Source: CAZPMO01 sp964587515
Lineage (GTDB): Bacteria; Pseudomonadota; Alphaproteobacteria; MPNO01
Direction: 5' to 3'
Assembly: GCA_964587515.1 (NCBI GenBank)
Contig: CAZPMO010000110.1
Location: 1-16,146, forward strand
Length of the DNA stretch: 16,146 nucleotides
Position numbers and translations under genes: made by a program. Positions 1 through 6,095 of this stretch are shown here, one piece after another; position 1 is the stretch's first letter; each line of letters starts with the position of its first letter. Under the pieces are notes generated by a model that ran no database searches, was not told where the DNA came from, and saw nothing but the letters and a program-made list of their open reading frames with translations.

Positions 1-2
1 AC

Positions 3-578
3 CGGCTGCGCGAGTGCGCCATCGACCCTAGTCGTGGCCCCATCGGGGGCGACAATAAGGTGGTCGAAGTCGATGAAACTTACGTCGGCGGGAAAGCCAA
101 GAACGCGCATCGTGGCAAGCCCGCGCCGAAGAAAGCCGCCGTGGTCTCACTGGTCGAGCGCGACGGCGAAGTGCGGTCCTTCCATGTGACCAACGTCAAC
201 TCAAAGACGCTGCGCCCGATCATCGTGAAGAACGCCAGCCGCAAGTCGTACCTGATGACCGATGACAGTTCGGTCTATCCCAAGGTCGGGAAAGAGTTCT
301 CCGGTTTCGGGTCCGTCAATCACAGCGCCGGTGAGTATGTCCGTGCTGACTTCTGGTACACCAACACCGTCGAAAGCTACTTCGCGCTGTTGAAGCGCGG
401 CGTGATGGGATCGTTTCACAGCGTGAGCGAAGCCCGTTTGTATCGCTATCTTGCGGAGTTTGATTTCAGGCACAACACGCGCGCCATGTCTGACGCGGAG
501 CGTGGCGACGAACTCCTGCGCGGCGCATCTGGCAAGCGGTTGACCTACCGACAGCCTAACGAAGCCGCGAACGCCTAA
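3..578 (+). CDS. IS1595-family (ISXO2-like) transposase, 5' end cut by window edge
   Basis: This is the C-terminal catalytic part of a DDE-type transposase that moves an IS1595-family element. The reading frame is open to the left edge, so the GTG at 60 is not the real start; the usual N-terminal zinc-ribbon part lies outside. The acidic residues are visible: D in VDETYVGG (codon 72-74), D in LMTDDSSVY (codon 261-263) and E in NTVESYFALLKRG (codon 372-374). They are followed by the family-typical G-x-x-H-x-V-S segment and the YLAEFDFRHNTR block near the end. The catalytic segment is uninterrupted to its TAA, so the visible part looks intact. No terminal inverted repeat can be named because the left end is missing. 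It marks the left boundary of the region as a site of past insertion. Confidence 0.9.
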   Translation, partial: RLRECAIDPSRGPIGGDNKVVEVDETYVGGKAKNAHRGKPAPKKAAVVSLVERDGEVRSFHVTNVNSKTLRPIIVKNASRKSYLMTDDSSVYPKVGKEFSGFGSVNHSAGEYVRADFWYTNTVESYFALLKRGVMGSFHSVSEARLYRYLAEFDFRHNTRAMSDAERGDELLRGASGKRLTYRQPNEAANA

Positions 579-815
579 ACAGAAAACTAAAGCGTTTCGC
601 CGATGGCGCGCGAAAAATAAGATAGACTCGCGCAACCCTTCGAAATCGGGTTAGCCTTTTCGCTGTGTCCTTGCTCTCGAAGAACGCGACCGAGGAGCCT
701 TTGTGTTTTGCTTAGGCCGCTCACGTATTGGACGTGGCTGCGGCGGTGTCTGAAGCAGCTTCAGCAACAGATCGTCACGGCGCTTTTCCGATTTTTCGCT
801 CAAGGAGATTCCCCA
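579..815. other. Non-coding stretch between the transposase and the MltR-like pseudogene
   Basis: No convincing gene is seen here. The right end of the IS1595-type element should lie in this stretch, but its inverted repeat cannot be recognised without the left end. Two small inverted repeats are visible: GCGCGA/TCGCGC with a 14-base AT-rich loop near 608-633, and CTGAAG-CAG-CTTCAG at 750-764. Neither is followed by a T-run, so neither is called a terminator. Confidence 0.4.
802..807 (+). promoter_or_regulatory. Strong ribosome binding site AAGGAG for the MltR-like pseudogene
   Basis: AAGGAG lies 8 bases before the ATG at 816-818. This ATG is in frame with the conserved MltR-like reading frame but is followed by TGA at 831-833. 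The good site before a now useless start supports the view that the gene was once translated from 816 rather than from the TTG at 834, which has no site of its own. Confidence 0.55.
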
Positions 816-1332
816 ATGGCTTCTGCGGCTTGATTGAAAGGTCTAAAAGAACTTACCAAGCGCCCGCCCACCGATGAAGATTTAAATATCCTTCTTAGAG
901 AAATTACGAGCGACGAACATGCCCGTGGCCCCGCTCTTGTTGCCGCAACTGCCGTCGAAGAAGCTCTTCGGGGTTTTCTTCAGTCTAGAATGGTTGAACT
1001 TGGGACCTCAGAACAAGAGGCGTTGTTCGAGCGCGACGCCCCTCTTTCAACATTCTCGAAGCTCATCCGGGTGGCGCATGCATTCGGATTCATCGATACA
1101 GAATTTCGGCGCGAATGCGATCGGATACGGGAAATTCGCGTTGTTTTTCGAAACTCCCGAGATTAAAACCGCATGCCTGTTGCTACCAAAATTTTATGAT
1201 GAATTCCTCGAAGGTCTCGACGCCGAGCACCCGAAAGCACGCTTCATCGGCGCGGTCACAAAAATATCGCTTACGTTGACCAGCGCTAGACTAAGTCCCA
1301 ACGCCGAACTTCCGTTGTCAATTACGCGTTAG
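816..1332 (+). pseudogene. MltR-family (mannitol repressor-like) gene, broken by an early stop and a frameshift
   Basis: The product resembles the small helical MltR-like family, annotated as regulators although DNA binding is poorly established. Recognisable parts are the N-terminal LKGLKELTKRPPTDEDL, the central ALVAATAVEEALRGFL helix, and the LF...PLSTFSKLIRVAHAFGFID segment. Two lesions are seen. First, the ATG at 816 with a good ribosome binding site reads five codons and hits TGA at 831, after which the homologous frame continues in phase. Second, just after IREIR (about 1130-1142), where the family has an IRN-x-FAH motif, that motif is absent and the frame ends in TAA at 1164-1166. The expected C-terminal continuation, FETPEIKTACLLLP and on, is in another frame up to TAG at 1330-1332. 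This suggests a small deletion that removed the conserved N and FAH residues. A shortened protein from the TTG at 834 is possible but would lack the motif. Confidence 0.65.
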
Positions 1333-1506
1333 CCGCATCGCGCGATAAATCCCGCTCACGCATTCATCCCAATATTCCGGCGGGTCTTCCGCAGGATCAA
1401 ACAACGCCAATTCCCGCACCCCCGCCTCGATCATCTCGGGGGTAATCTCGATTTTTTCACAAGCGTCTGACCTGTCACGCTCTTTTGGTAAAAGGTCGGA
1501 GTTCAT
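1318..1506 (-). CDS. Small hypothetical protein, 62 residues
   Basis: The product is a soluble, acidic small protein with no signal peptide or membrane segment. Its middle, EITPEMIEAGVREL, followed by a D-P-A-E-D-P-P-E-Y-W run and YRAMR near the end, resembles short conserved hypothetical proteins seen often in Rhizobiales and related alphaproteobacteria; that comparison is from memory and gives no function. The start is ATG at 1504-1506; there is no clear ribosome binding site upstream. Its 3' end overlaps the 3' end of the MltR-like pseudogene by 15 bases on the opposite strand. An unlikely 79-codon reading frame overlaps its start by ATGA. Confidence 0.55.
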   Translation of the reverse strand: MNSDLLPKERDRSDACEKIEITPEMIEAGVRELALFDPAEDPPEYWDECVSGIYRAMRLTRN

Positions 1507-1883
1507 GGTACGTCAACCATATAATCCCCGATAGTCGCGCCAAGGCGGAAACGAAAGTTTCGCCGCTCATACAATTTCGCCGTTGGCAGCGTGATTAATA
1601 CAAAGGAGAGAAGAGCGTTTTTACACAGCCTGGCCCGGAACGGACTTTGGGCCCTGATGGACTCCATCCGCAGCCGCCAATATAATCTCTCCCTTCGGCT
1701 GACTGAAAGTAAACGCATTACATGGCCAAATATTGCGTTCAAAGAGTAGTCAGCAGCATTTCTCGCCGCCGACGGACAGGGCGTTGCTTGGGCATCCTAC
1801 GCTCCCGTTTTTGGCGCTTGTGAGGTGTCGTTCAGAAAAACCCGATTGCAGTTTAATATTCTCCTGATCGTGGCATACCTCAG
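1507..1883. other. Stretch without a convincing gene
   Basis: A 79-codon minus-strand frame (1503-1742) and a plus-strand frame open from about 1525 to TAG at 1747-1749 exist, but neither has a recognisable domain. The plus frame has an AAGGAG at 1603-1608 with no suitably placed ATG and contains a lysine/arginine-rich helix followed by NGLWALMDSIRSRQYN, so a short remnant is conceivable. No hairpin with a T-run and no clear promoter was found. The promoter of the SGNH hydrolase gene is expected in 1750-1880 but cannot be placed with confidence. Confidence 0.3.
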
Positions 1884-2990
1884 TTGTCCGGAAAAACTAA
1901 AAATATCATCGTGACTTGGGTCATCATTCCGGTCCTGTCGTCCGCGGTCGCCGTGGCGGTATTTCTATTGTTTTACGGTGAACCGGAATTCGCGACCGCG
2001 TGGTTTCGGGCAAAGAATTCACTGTTCATATCCGACGATGCAACCGGCTATAGACTCCGGTCCAATCTTAATGTTTTCGGCATCGCTGGCAAACAGACCT
2101 TCCATCTGTTCACCAATAATCTGGGTGCCAGGGTTCATGGCCCTGGGGATTCAGGCAAGATAAAGGACGGCTTAATCGTCGTTGGCGGATCTCAGGCCTA
2201 CGGACATGGCGTTGAAAATGAAAACACCTTCGCGAGCCTGGTCGCGAAACGACTTGGCATTACGGCCGCCAATTTCGGGGTGTCGGGACAAGGGGGTGTC
2301 GGCGCACTATTGATGGCGGAAAGGTTCGCTAAGGCAAATCCGAAATTTATTCTCTATGGTTTTTGGGTGGATCATTACATCAGAAATGTGAATATCTGTG
2401 CGAATACCAGCTCCCCCGTGTGCACGGAACTTCCGACGGTGCAATTCAAAAACGGCGACAAAGAGCTTTATATACGCCGGCCCGAGAATCCCGACCAAAC
2501 CATGATTCTTAACAATGAATGGGTTAAAGAAGCCGCCGCTTATGCGGCCGGAAACGACCCCGCCTTGATCGCGAAATGGGACGCCATCAAGGCAAAGCAA
2601 AAATCGATCGTTGATGCGTATCATGTCTATCCGGGAGATGGCCGCTATCAGGAAAGAATTTATTCTGCGACGAAACACGTTTTGATGAAAATGAAGGCAA
2701 TTTCAAAAAAACATAACGCCATTCTTTGTGTGATTTATATTCCCGGTTACTCCACCGGATCGGCGGAATCCGCGGACCCAAAACTGACGAAGATTGCAGA
2801 ACGACATGGCATTCTGCTGGTGGATATGGCTGCCGCGTTCACTCGGGCGCTCGCAGCTGGTGAAAGCATCGGGATTCCGGGAGACGGCCACCTCAGTGCC
2901 CGAGGCCATCAAATCATCGCCAGCGCCGTCATCGAACGGTTGGCGGCACATGGTTCCATGCCGGCGGAACTGCGAAGAAAAATCAAATGA
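1884..2990 (+). CDS. Membrane-anchored SGNH/GDSL-family hydrolase (possible glycan esterase or O-acyltransferase)
   Basis: The 368-residue product has one N-terminal membrane segment (about residues 8-31) and then a periplasmic SGNH-fold domain. Block I is VVGGSQAYGHG with the likely nucleophile Ser103; block II is NFGVSGQGG with Gly132; the C-terminal block is GDGHLSARGH with Asp334 and His336, the acid and base of the triad. Enzymes of this fold cleave or transfer acyl groups, and in polysaccharide loci they often remove or add O-acetyl groups; the substrate here is unknown. The start is taken as TTG at 1884; GTG at 1911 would shorten the N-terminus but keep the membrane helix. The TGA stop overlaps an ATG (ATGA at 2987-2990) that opens a decayed-looking frame. 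Base composition looks more AT-rich than the carbamoyltransferase downstream, hinting at separate ancestry. Confidence 0.8.
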   Translation: MSGKTKNIIVTWVIIPVLSSAVAVAVFLLFYGEPEFATAWFRAKNSLFISDDATGYRLRSNLNVFGIAGKQTFHLFTNNLGARVHGPGDSGKIKDGLIVVGGSQAYGHGVENENTFASLVAKRLGITAANFGVSGQGGVGALLMAERFAKANPKFILYGFWVDHYIRNVNICANTSSPVCTELPTVQFKNGDKELYIRRPENPDQTMILNNEWVKEAAAYAAGNDPALIAKWDAIKAKQKSIVDAYHVYPGDGRYQERIYSATKHVLMKMKAISKKHNAILCVIYIPGYSTGSAESADPKLTKIAERHGILLVDMAAAFTRALAAGESIGIPGDGHLSARGHQIIASAVIERLAAHGSMPAELRRKIK

Positions 2991-3383
2991 ACGTTTCGTT
3001 TAGCTCCACGTTGAAGGAAATAGCCGGGATCCCTCCTGGTCGACAAACTGTACAGTCGAATTGAATCAAAACAATTTTGCGACATAGGGTGCGAAATGCG
3101 CGAACACTAGGCACCCTCCAAATATGGCCGGGTTCCAAACATGATTTACAAAATTTTGACGGCATAACCCGGGGCCTGAATGCACTTGGCCATCCGACCC
3201 ACATATATAGAACAACCTGATCCCGTCAGCTTGCCTGAGTGGTAGTTCCACGTTAATGATAATCCGACGGTTAAAAAAGTCACGTTTGGTCTGGGTGAGC
3301 AACTATTTCCAAACTGACTCTCAGAGACCGATAAGGGACCGGTCCTGCCGCGCTGGAGACATTTAAAGTGGATCAAGGAATTC
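2987..3383 (+). pseudogene. Possible decayed gene between the SGNH hydrolase and SxtJ-like genes
   Basis: No intact gene lies in these roughly 380 bases, but protein-like reading runs through them. The ATG overlaps the SGNH stop (ATGA) and reads 25 codons to TGA at 3062. The same frame then continues for 51 codons with a sensible-looking segment, ending NFDGITRGLNALGHPTHIY, before TGA at 3218. A neighbouring frame then carries IEQPDPVSLPEW, TAG at 3243, FHVNDNPTVKKVTFGLGEQ, TGA at 3315, and GPVLPRWRHLKWIKEF up to the SxtJ start. The pattern fits one gene with two or three nonsense changes and a one-base slip near 3195-3210. The G-L-x-A-L-G-H run recalls the N-terminal part of some glycosyltransferases, but I do not recognise the family, and chance open frames cannot be excluded. 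Confidence 0.3.
3086..3117. repeat. 7-base inverted repeat (AGGGTGC/GCACCCT)
   Basis: AGGGTGC at 3086-3092 and its exact complement at 3111-3117 flank 18 bases. It lies in the interval upstream of the SxtJ-like/carbamoyltransferase operon. It could be an operator or a chance hairpin; no T-run follows on either strand. Confidence 0.3.
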
Positions 3384-3796
3384 ACGAAAGGCTGGCACGC
3401 GACGATGCGGTTAAGAGTTCGTCGGACCGCAGCTTCGCAATCGTGTTCGCGGCGGTATTCGCGCTGATCGGTTTATGGCCAATGATCGGAGGCGGCGATG
3501 CCCGCCTGTGGCCGCTCGGTATCGTTGCGGCGTTGCTTGCGGTGGCGCTGGTGAGGCCTGCGCTTCTCAAACCTTTAAACCATCTGTGGACGAAATTCGG
3601 TCTGCTGACGCACAGCATCGTCAACCCGGTGGTGATGGGGCTCATCTTCTATTTCGCGGTGACGCCGACGGCGTTGGTGATGCGTGCGCTTGGCAAGGAT
3701 CCTCTGCGCCGCCGCTTCGATCCGCGCGCCGAGACCTATTGGATTGAGCGCCAACCGCCGGGCCCGACGCCGAAGACCATGAAACAGCAATTCTGA
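3368..3796 (+). CDS. SxtJ-family membrane protein
   Basis: The 142-residue product has three hydrophobic segments, at about residues 23-41 (rich in A, V, F, L), 47-66 and 84-105. A short basic stretch with aromatic residues follows (around FDPRAETYWIERQ), then a proline-rich tail. Length, layout and position directly before a DUF5989 peptide and a carbamoyltransferase match the SxtJ-like family, named after a gene of unknown role in saxitoxin clusters and common beside carbamoyltransferases in glycan loci. Its biochemical function is not known; a membrane partner for the carbamoyltransferase is an inference from co-occurrence. The start is GTG at 3368, with GGAG at 3355-3358 nine bases upstream. 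The stop is followed after 8 bases by the next gene, so the three genes form an operon. Confidence 0.8.
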   Translation: MDQGIHERLARDDAVKSSSDRSFAIVFAAVFALIGLWPMIGGGDARLWPLGIVAALLAVALVRPALLKPLNHLWTKFGLLTHSIVNPVVMGLIFYFAVTPTALVMRALGKDPLRRRFDPRAETYWIERQPPGPTPKTMKQQF

Positions 3797-3804
3797 GGCA
3801 AACC

Positions 3805-3954
3805 ATGTCGCTGATCGTCGAATTGTGGATGTTTATCAGGATACGCAAGAAGTATTGGCTGCTTCCGATCATAATAATGATGGTCGTCTTCGGCGGGCTG
3901 GTTGTGCTAACGCAGGGCTCCGCGGTGGCACCGTTCATCTATACGATTTTCTGA
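3805..3954 (+). CDS. DUF5989-type small membrane protein, 49 residues
   Basis: This short gene begins with ATG at 3805 and ends with TGA at 3952-3954. It encodes a single-pass membrane peptide that starts MSLIVELWMFIRIRKKYW, continues with a hydrophobic helix rich in I, M, V and L (about residues 18-36), and ends with a short polar tail containing VAPFIYTIF. The amphipathic N-terminus with R-x-R-K-K-Y-W before one helix, and the position between SxtJ-like and carbamoyltransferase genes, match DUF5989 peptides, which are often missed because of their size. No function is established. It starts 8 bases after the SxtJ-like gene and its TGA lies 11 bases before the carbamoyltransferase start, so translation of all three is probably linked. 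A long frame overlapping it in another phase is an artefact. Confidence 0.8.
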   Translation: MSLIVELWMFIRIRKKYWLLPIIIMMVVFGGLVVLTQGSAVAPFIYTIF

Positions 3955-3965
3955 AGGCCGCAGGC

Positions 3966-5801
3966 GTGCGCGTACTCGGAGTCTCCGCATTTTACCACGA
4001 CAGCGCCGCCGCTCTGGTCATAGACGGCCGTATCGTCGCGGCGGCGCAAGAAGAACGCTTCACACGCAGGAAGAATGACGCGGACTTTCCGGAGAACGCG
4101 ATTCGCTACTGCCTGGAGACGGCCGACGCGACGCTGGACGAAGTGGACTATGTCGTGTTCTACGACAAGCCGTTTCTCAAGTTCGAGCGATTGCTCGAGA
4201 CATATGTAGCGTTCGCACCCAAGGGTTTCCGTTCGTTCAACATGGCGATTCCGGTGTGGCTCAAAGAAAAGCTTTTCCAGAAGAATTTGCTACGCAAACA
4301 GTTTCGGAGCTACGCGCCCGAATTTGACTGGAAGAGCCGGCTTCTGTTTGCCGAGCACCACCAAAGCCATGCGGCGAGCGCGTTCTACCCCTCACCCTTT
4401 GAGGAGGCGGCGATCCTGACCATGGACGGCGTCGGCGAATGGGCGACTACGTCGCTGGGAGCCGGAAGCGGCAACGCAATGACAATGACGCGCGAAATTC
4501 ACTTCCCGCATTCTCTGGGTCTGTTGTATTCGGCCTTGACCTACTACACGGGGTTTAGAGTTAATTCAGGCGAGTACAAGGTGATGGGGCTCGCTCCCTA
4601 TGGAAAGCCAATATACGCGCAAACGATTCTGGACAACCTGATCGACCTCAAGCCCGACGGCTCGTTCCGCCTCGATCTGTCGTACTTCGACTACTGTACC
4701 GGGTTGCGTATGACCAATGACAAGTTCGATTTACTGTTCGGCGCGCCGCCACGCGATCCCGAAAGCCCGATCACCCAGCGCGAGATGAACCTTGCGGCTT
4801 CCATCCAGGCTGTCATCGAGGAGGCGGTGTTGAGTTTGACAAATACGATCGCGCAAGACACAGGCTCGAAAAATCTGTGCCTCGCCGGAGGGGTGGCGCT
4901 CAACTGCGTCGCCAACGGCAAGGTGCTGGCCGATGGCAAATTCGAGAACATCTGGGTGCAGCCCGCGGCGGGCGATGCCGGGGGCGCTCTGGGAGCGGCA
5001 CTCCTTGGCTACCATCACTTCGAAAGTCGGCCGCGCGCCGTCAACGGTGCGCTCGACGCAATGCACGGCTCCTATTTAGGCCCTGAGTATGCACAGGACG
5101 AGATCGAACGTCGATTGTCCGCAGCCGGCGCGCGGTTCGTGACCCTCGATGACGGGGGGCTAATCGCGCGAACGGTCGATGCGCTTGCCGCAGAGAAAGC
5201 CGTTGGATGGTTCCAGGGCCGCATGGAGTTTGGTCCGAGGGCGCTGGGCGCGCGTTCAATCCTCGGCGACCCGCGCTCCCCCACGATGCAGAAGACACTT
5301 AACCTCAGGGTCAAGTACCGCGAATCTTTCCGCCCCTTCGCACCCTCAGTGCTGCGTGAAGACGTGGCCGACTGGTTCGAACTCGACAGCGACAGCCCGT
5401 ACATGCTGATGGTCGCAGGCGTTAAAAAATCACGCCGCCAACCAATGACAATCGAGGAAAACGCACTGTTTGGCATCGACAAGCTGAACATACCGCGTTC
5501 GGAAATTCCGGCGGTGACCCATGTCGACTACTCCGCGCGCATCCAGACCGTGCACGCCGAGACGAATGCGCGCTATCACGCTTTGCTTACGGCATTCAAG
5601 GGCCGTACCGGTTGCCCGGTGCTCGTCAACACCAGCTTCAACGTCCGTGGCGAGCCCATCGTATGCACTCCCGAGGATGCCTTCCGCTGCTTCATGGGTT
5701 CCGACATCGAGACGCTCGTCGTAGGCAACTGTTATTTCGACAAGGACGATCAGGATCCGGCGCTAAAGCTCGACTATAAGGATAGCTTCGCACTCGACTG
5801 A
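3966..5801 (+). CDS. Carbamoyltransferase, NodU/CmcH/TobZ family
   Basis: This cytoplasmic enzyme family transfers a carbamoyl group from carbamoyl phosphate, through carbamoyl-adenylate, to a hydroxyl of a sugar or other small molecule. The 611-residue product begins VRVLGVSAFYHDSAAAL, the usual ASKHA-fold start. Also visible are the metal/substrate site HHQSHAAS (131-138), SGEYKVMGLAPYG (201-213), GGVALNCVANGK (308-319), and the C-terminal carbamoyltransferase domain with FQGRMEFGPRALGARS (416-431). Length is normal for the family. The GTG at 3966 is chosen because the family N-terminus begins there and GAAGG lies 8 bases upstream; an in-frame extension back to 3825 would overlap the DUF5989 gene in another phase and has no homologous look. 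The acceptor is probably a surface glycan or its precursor, given the neighbours. Confidence 0.93.
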   Translation: MRVLGVSAFYHDSAAALVIDGRIVAAAQEERFTRRKNDADFPENAIRYCLETADATLDEVDYVVFYDKPFLKFERLLETYVAFAPKGFRSFNMAIPVWLKEKLFQKNLLRKQFRSYAPEFDWKSRLLFAEHHQSHAASAFYPSPFEEAAILTMDGVGEWATTSLGAGSGNAMTMTREIHFPHSLGLLYSALTYYTGFRVNSGEYKVMGLAPYGKPIYAQTILDNLIDLKPDGSFRLDLSYFDYCTGLRMTNDKFDLLFGAPPRDPESPITQREMNLAASIQAVIEEAVLSLTNTIAQDTGSKNLCLAGGVALNCVANGKVLADGKFENIWVQPAAGDAGGALGAALLGYHHFESRPRAVNGALDAMHGSYLGPEYAQDEIERRLSAAGARFVTLDDGGLIARTVDALAAEKAVGWFQGRMEFGPRALGARSILGDPRSPTMQKTLNLRVKYRESFRPFAPSVLREDVADWFELDSDSPYMLMVAGVKKSRRQPMTIEENALFGIDKLNIPRSEIPAVTHVDYSARIQTVHAETNARYHALLTAFKGRTGCPVLVNTSFNVRGEPIVCTPEDAFRCFMGSDIETLVVGNCYFDKDDQDPALKLDYKDSFALD

Positions 5802-5890
5802 GCCGGAAGCCGTGGTTTATTCCACTAAAAGCGGATTCCCTAATTGCCAGGGTTGTGATTAAAGACCTTTAACTGAAGGAGGTTCTGGTT

Positions 5891-6064
5891 TTGAAAGCTT
5901 TATTAGATCTTTAGCCCCATGGAGTGTTGGCTCGGATTGAGCCCTCCCCAGGGCAGGCGCGTTTCAATTATCATCGGGTGCACAACGGCATTGTTCACAC
6001 GCTTCGTTTGGACGCGCACTGGCGCGAACTTCCCGCCAAATATAAGGCGATGCCATTCAGATAG
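5891..6064 (+). pseudogene. Possible short gene remnant with an in-frame TAG
   Basis: A perfect AAGGAGG at 5876-5882 stands 8 bases before a TTG at 5891. This frame reads seven codons to TAG at 5912-5914, then continues open, with a GTG at 5924, for 49 more codons to TAG at 6062-6064. The downstream part looks protein-like: HRVHNGIVHTLRLDAHW followed by RELPAKYKAMPF. The W-x-x-L-P-x-K-Y run recalls the C-terminal part of some family 8 glycosyltransferases, but the match is too short to rely on. It lies in the convergent gap between the carbamoyltransferase and the minus-strand genes. It may be a fragment left by rearrangement, or chance. Confidence 0.25.
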
Positions 6065-6084
6065 ACAAAGCCCAGTTCCGGGCT
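6060..6084 (-). terminator. Putative Rho-independent terminator of the minus-strand membrane protein gene
   Basis: On the minus strand, AGCCC-GGAACT-GGGCT (6084 down to 6069) is followed by TTGTCT, a short T-rich tail. It begins 12 bases past the TGA of the membrane protein gene (6096-6098). A second hairpin, CCGGT-CATTT-ACCGG (6092-6106), overlaps that stop codon. The stems are only five pairs and the T-run is interrupted, so the call is tentative. Confidence 0.35.
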
Positions 6085-6095
6085 CTAACGGCCGG

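Noticed and set aside
201..635. 144-codon minus-strand open frame opposite the transposase
   Set aside because: It is a complement of the transposase coding frame with no domain pattern, a common artefact in GC-rich genes.
1503..1742. 79-codon minus-strand frame overlapping the small hypothetical gene by ATGA
   Set aside because: The overlap is suggestive, but the protein is Arg/Leu-rich with no recognisable pattern and no ribosome binding site; evidence is too weak to call a gene.
816..3064. TGA read as tryptophan, because two frames continue in phase after an in-frame TGA
   Set aside because: TGA is used as the normal stop by several intact genes here (SGNH hydrolase, SxtJ-like, DUF5989, paralogues 1 and 2), and tryptophan is coded by TGG throughout, so gene decay is the simpler reading.
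3156..3184. Sigma70-like promoter TTGACG before the SxtJ-like operon
   Set aside because: The -35-like TTGACG at 3156-3161 has no acceptable -10 at 16-18 bases, so it is not reported as a promoter.
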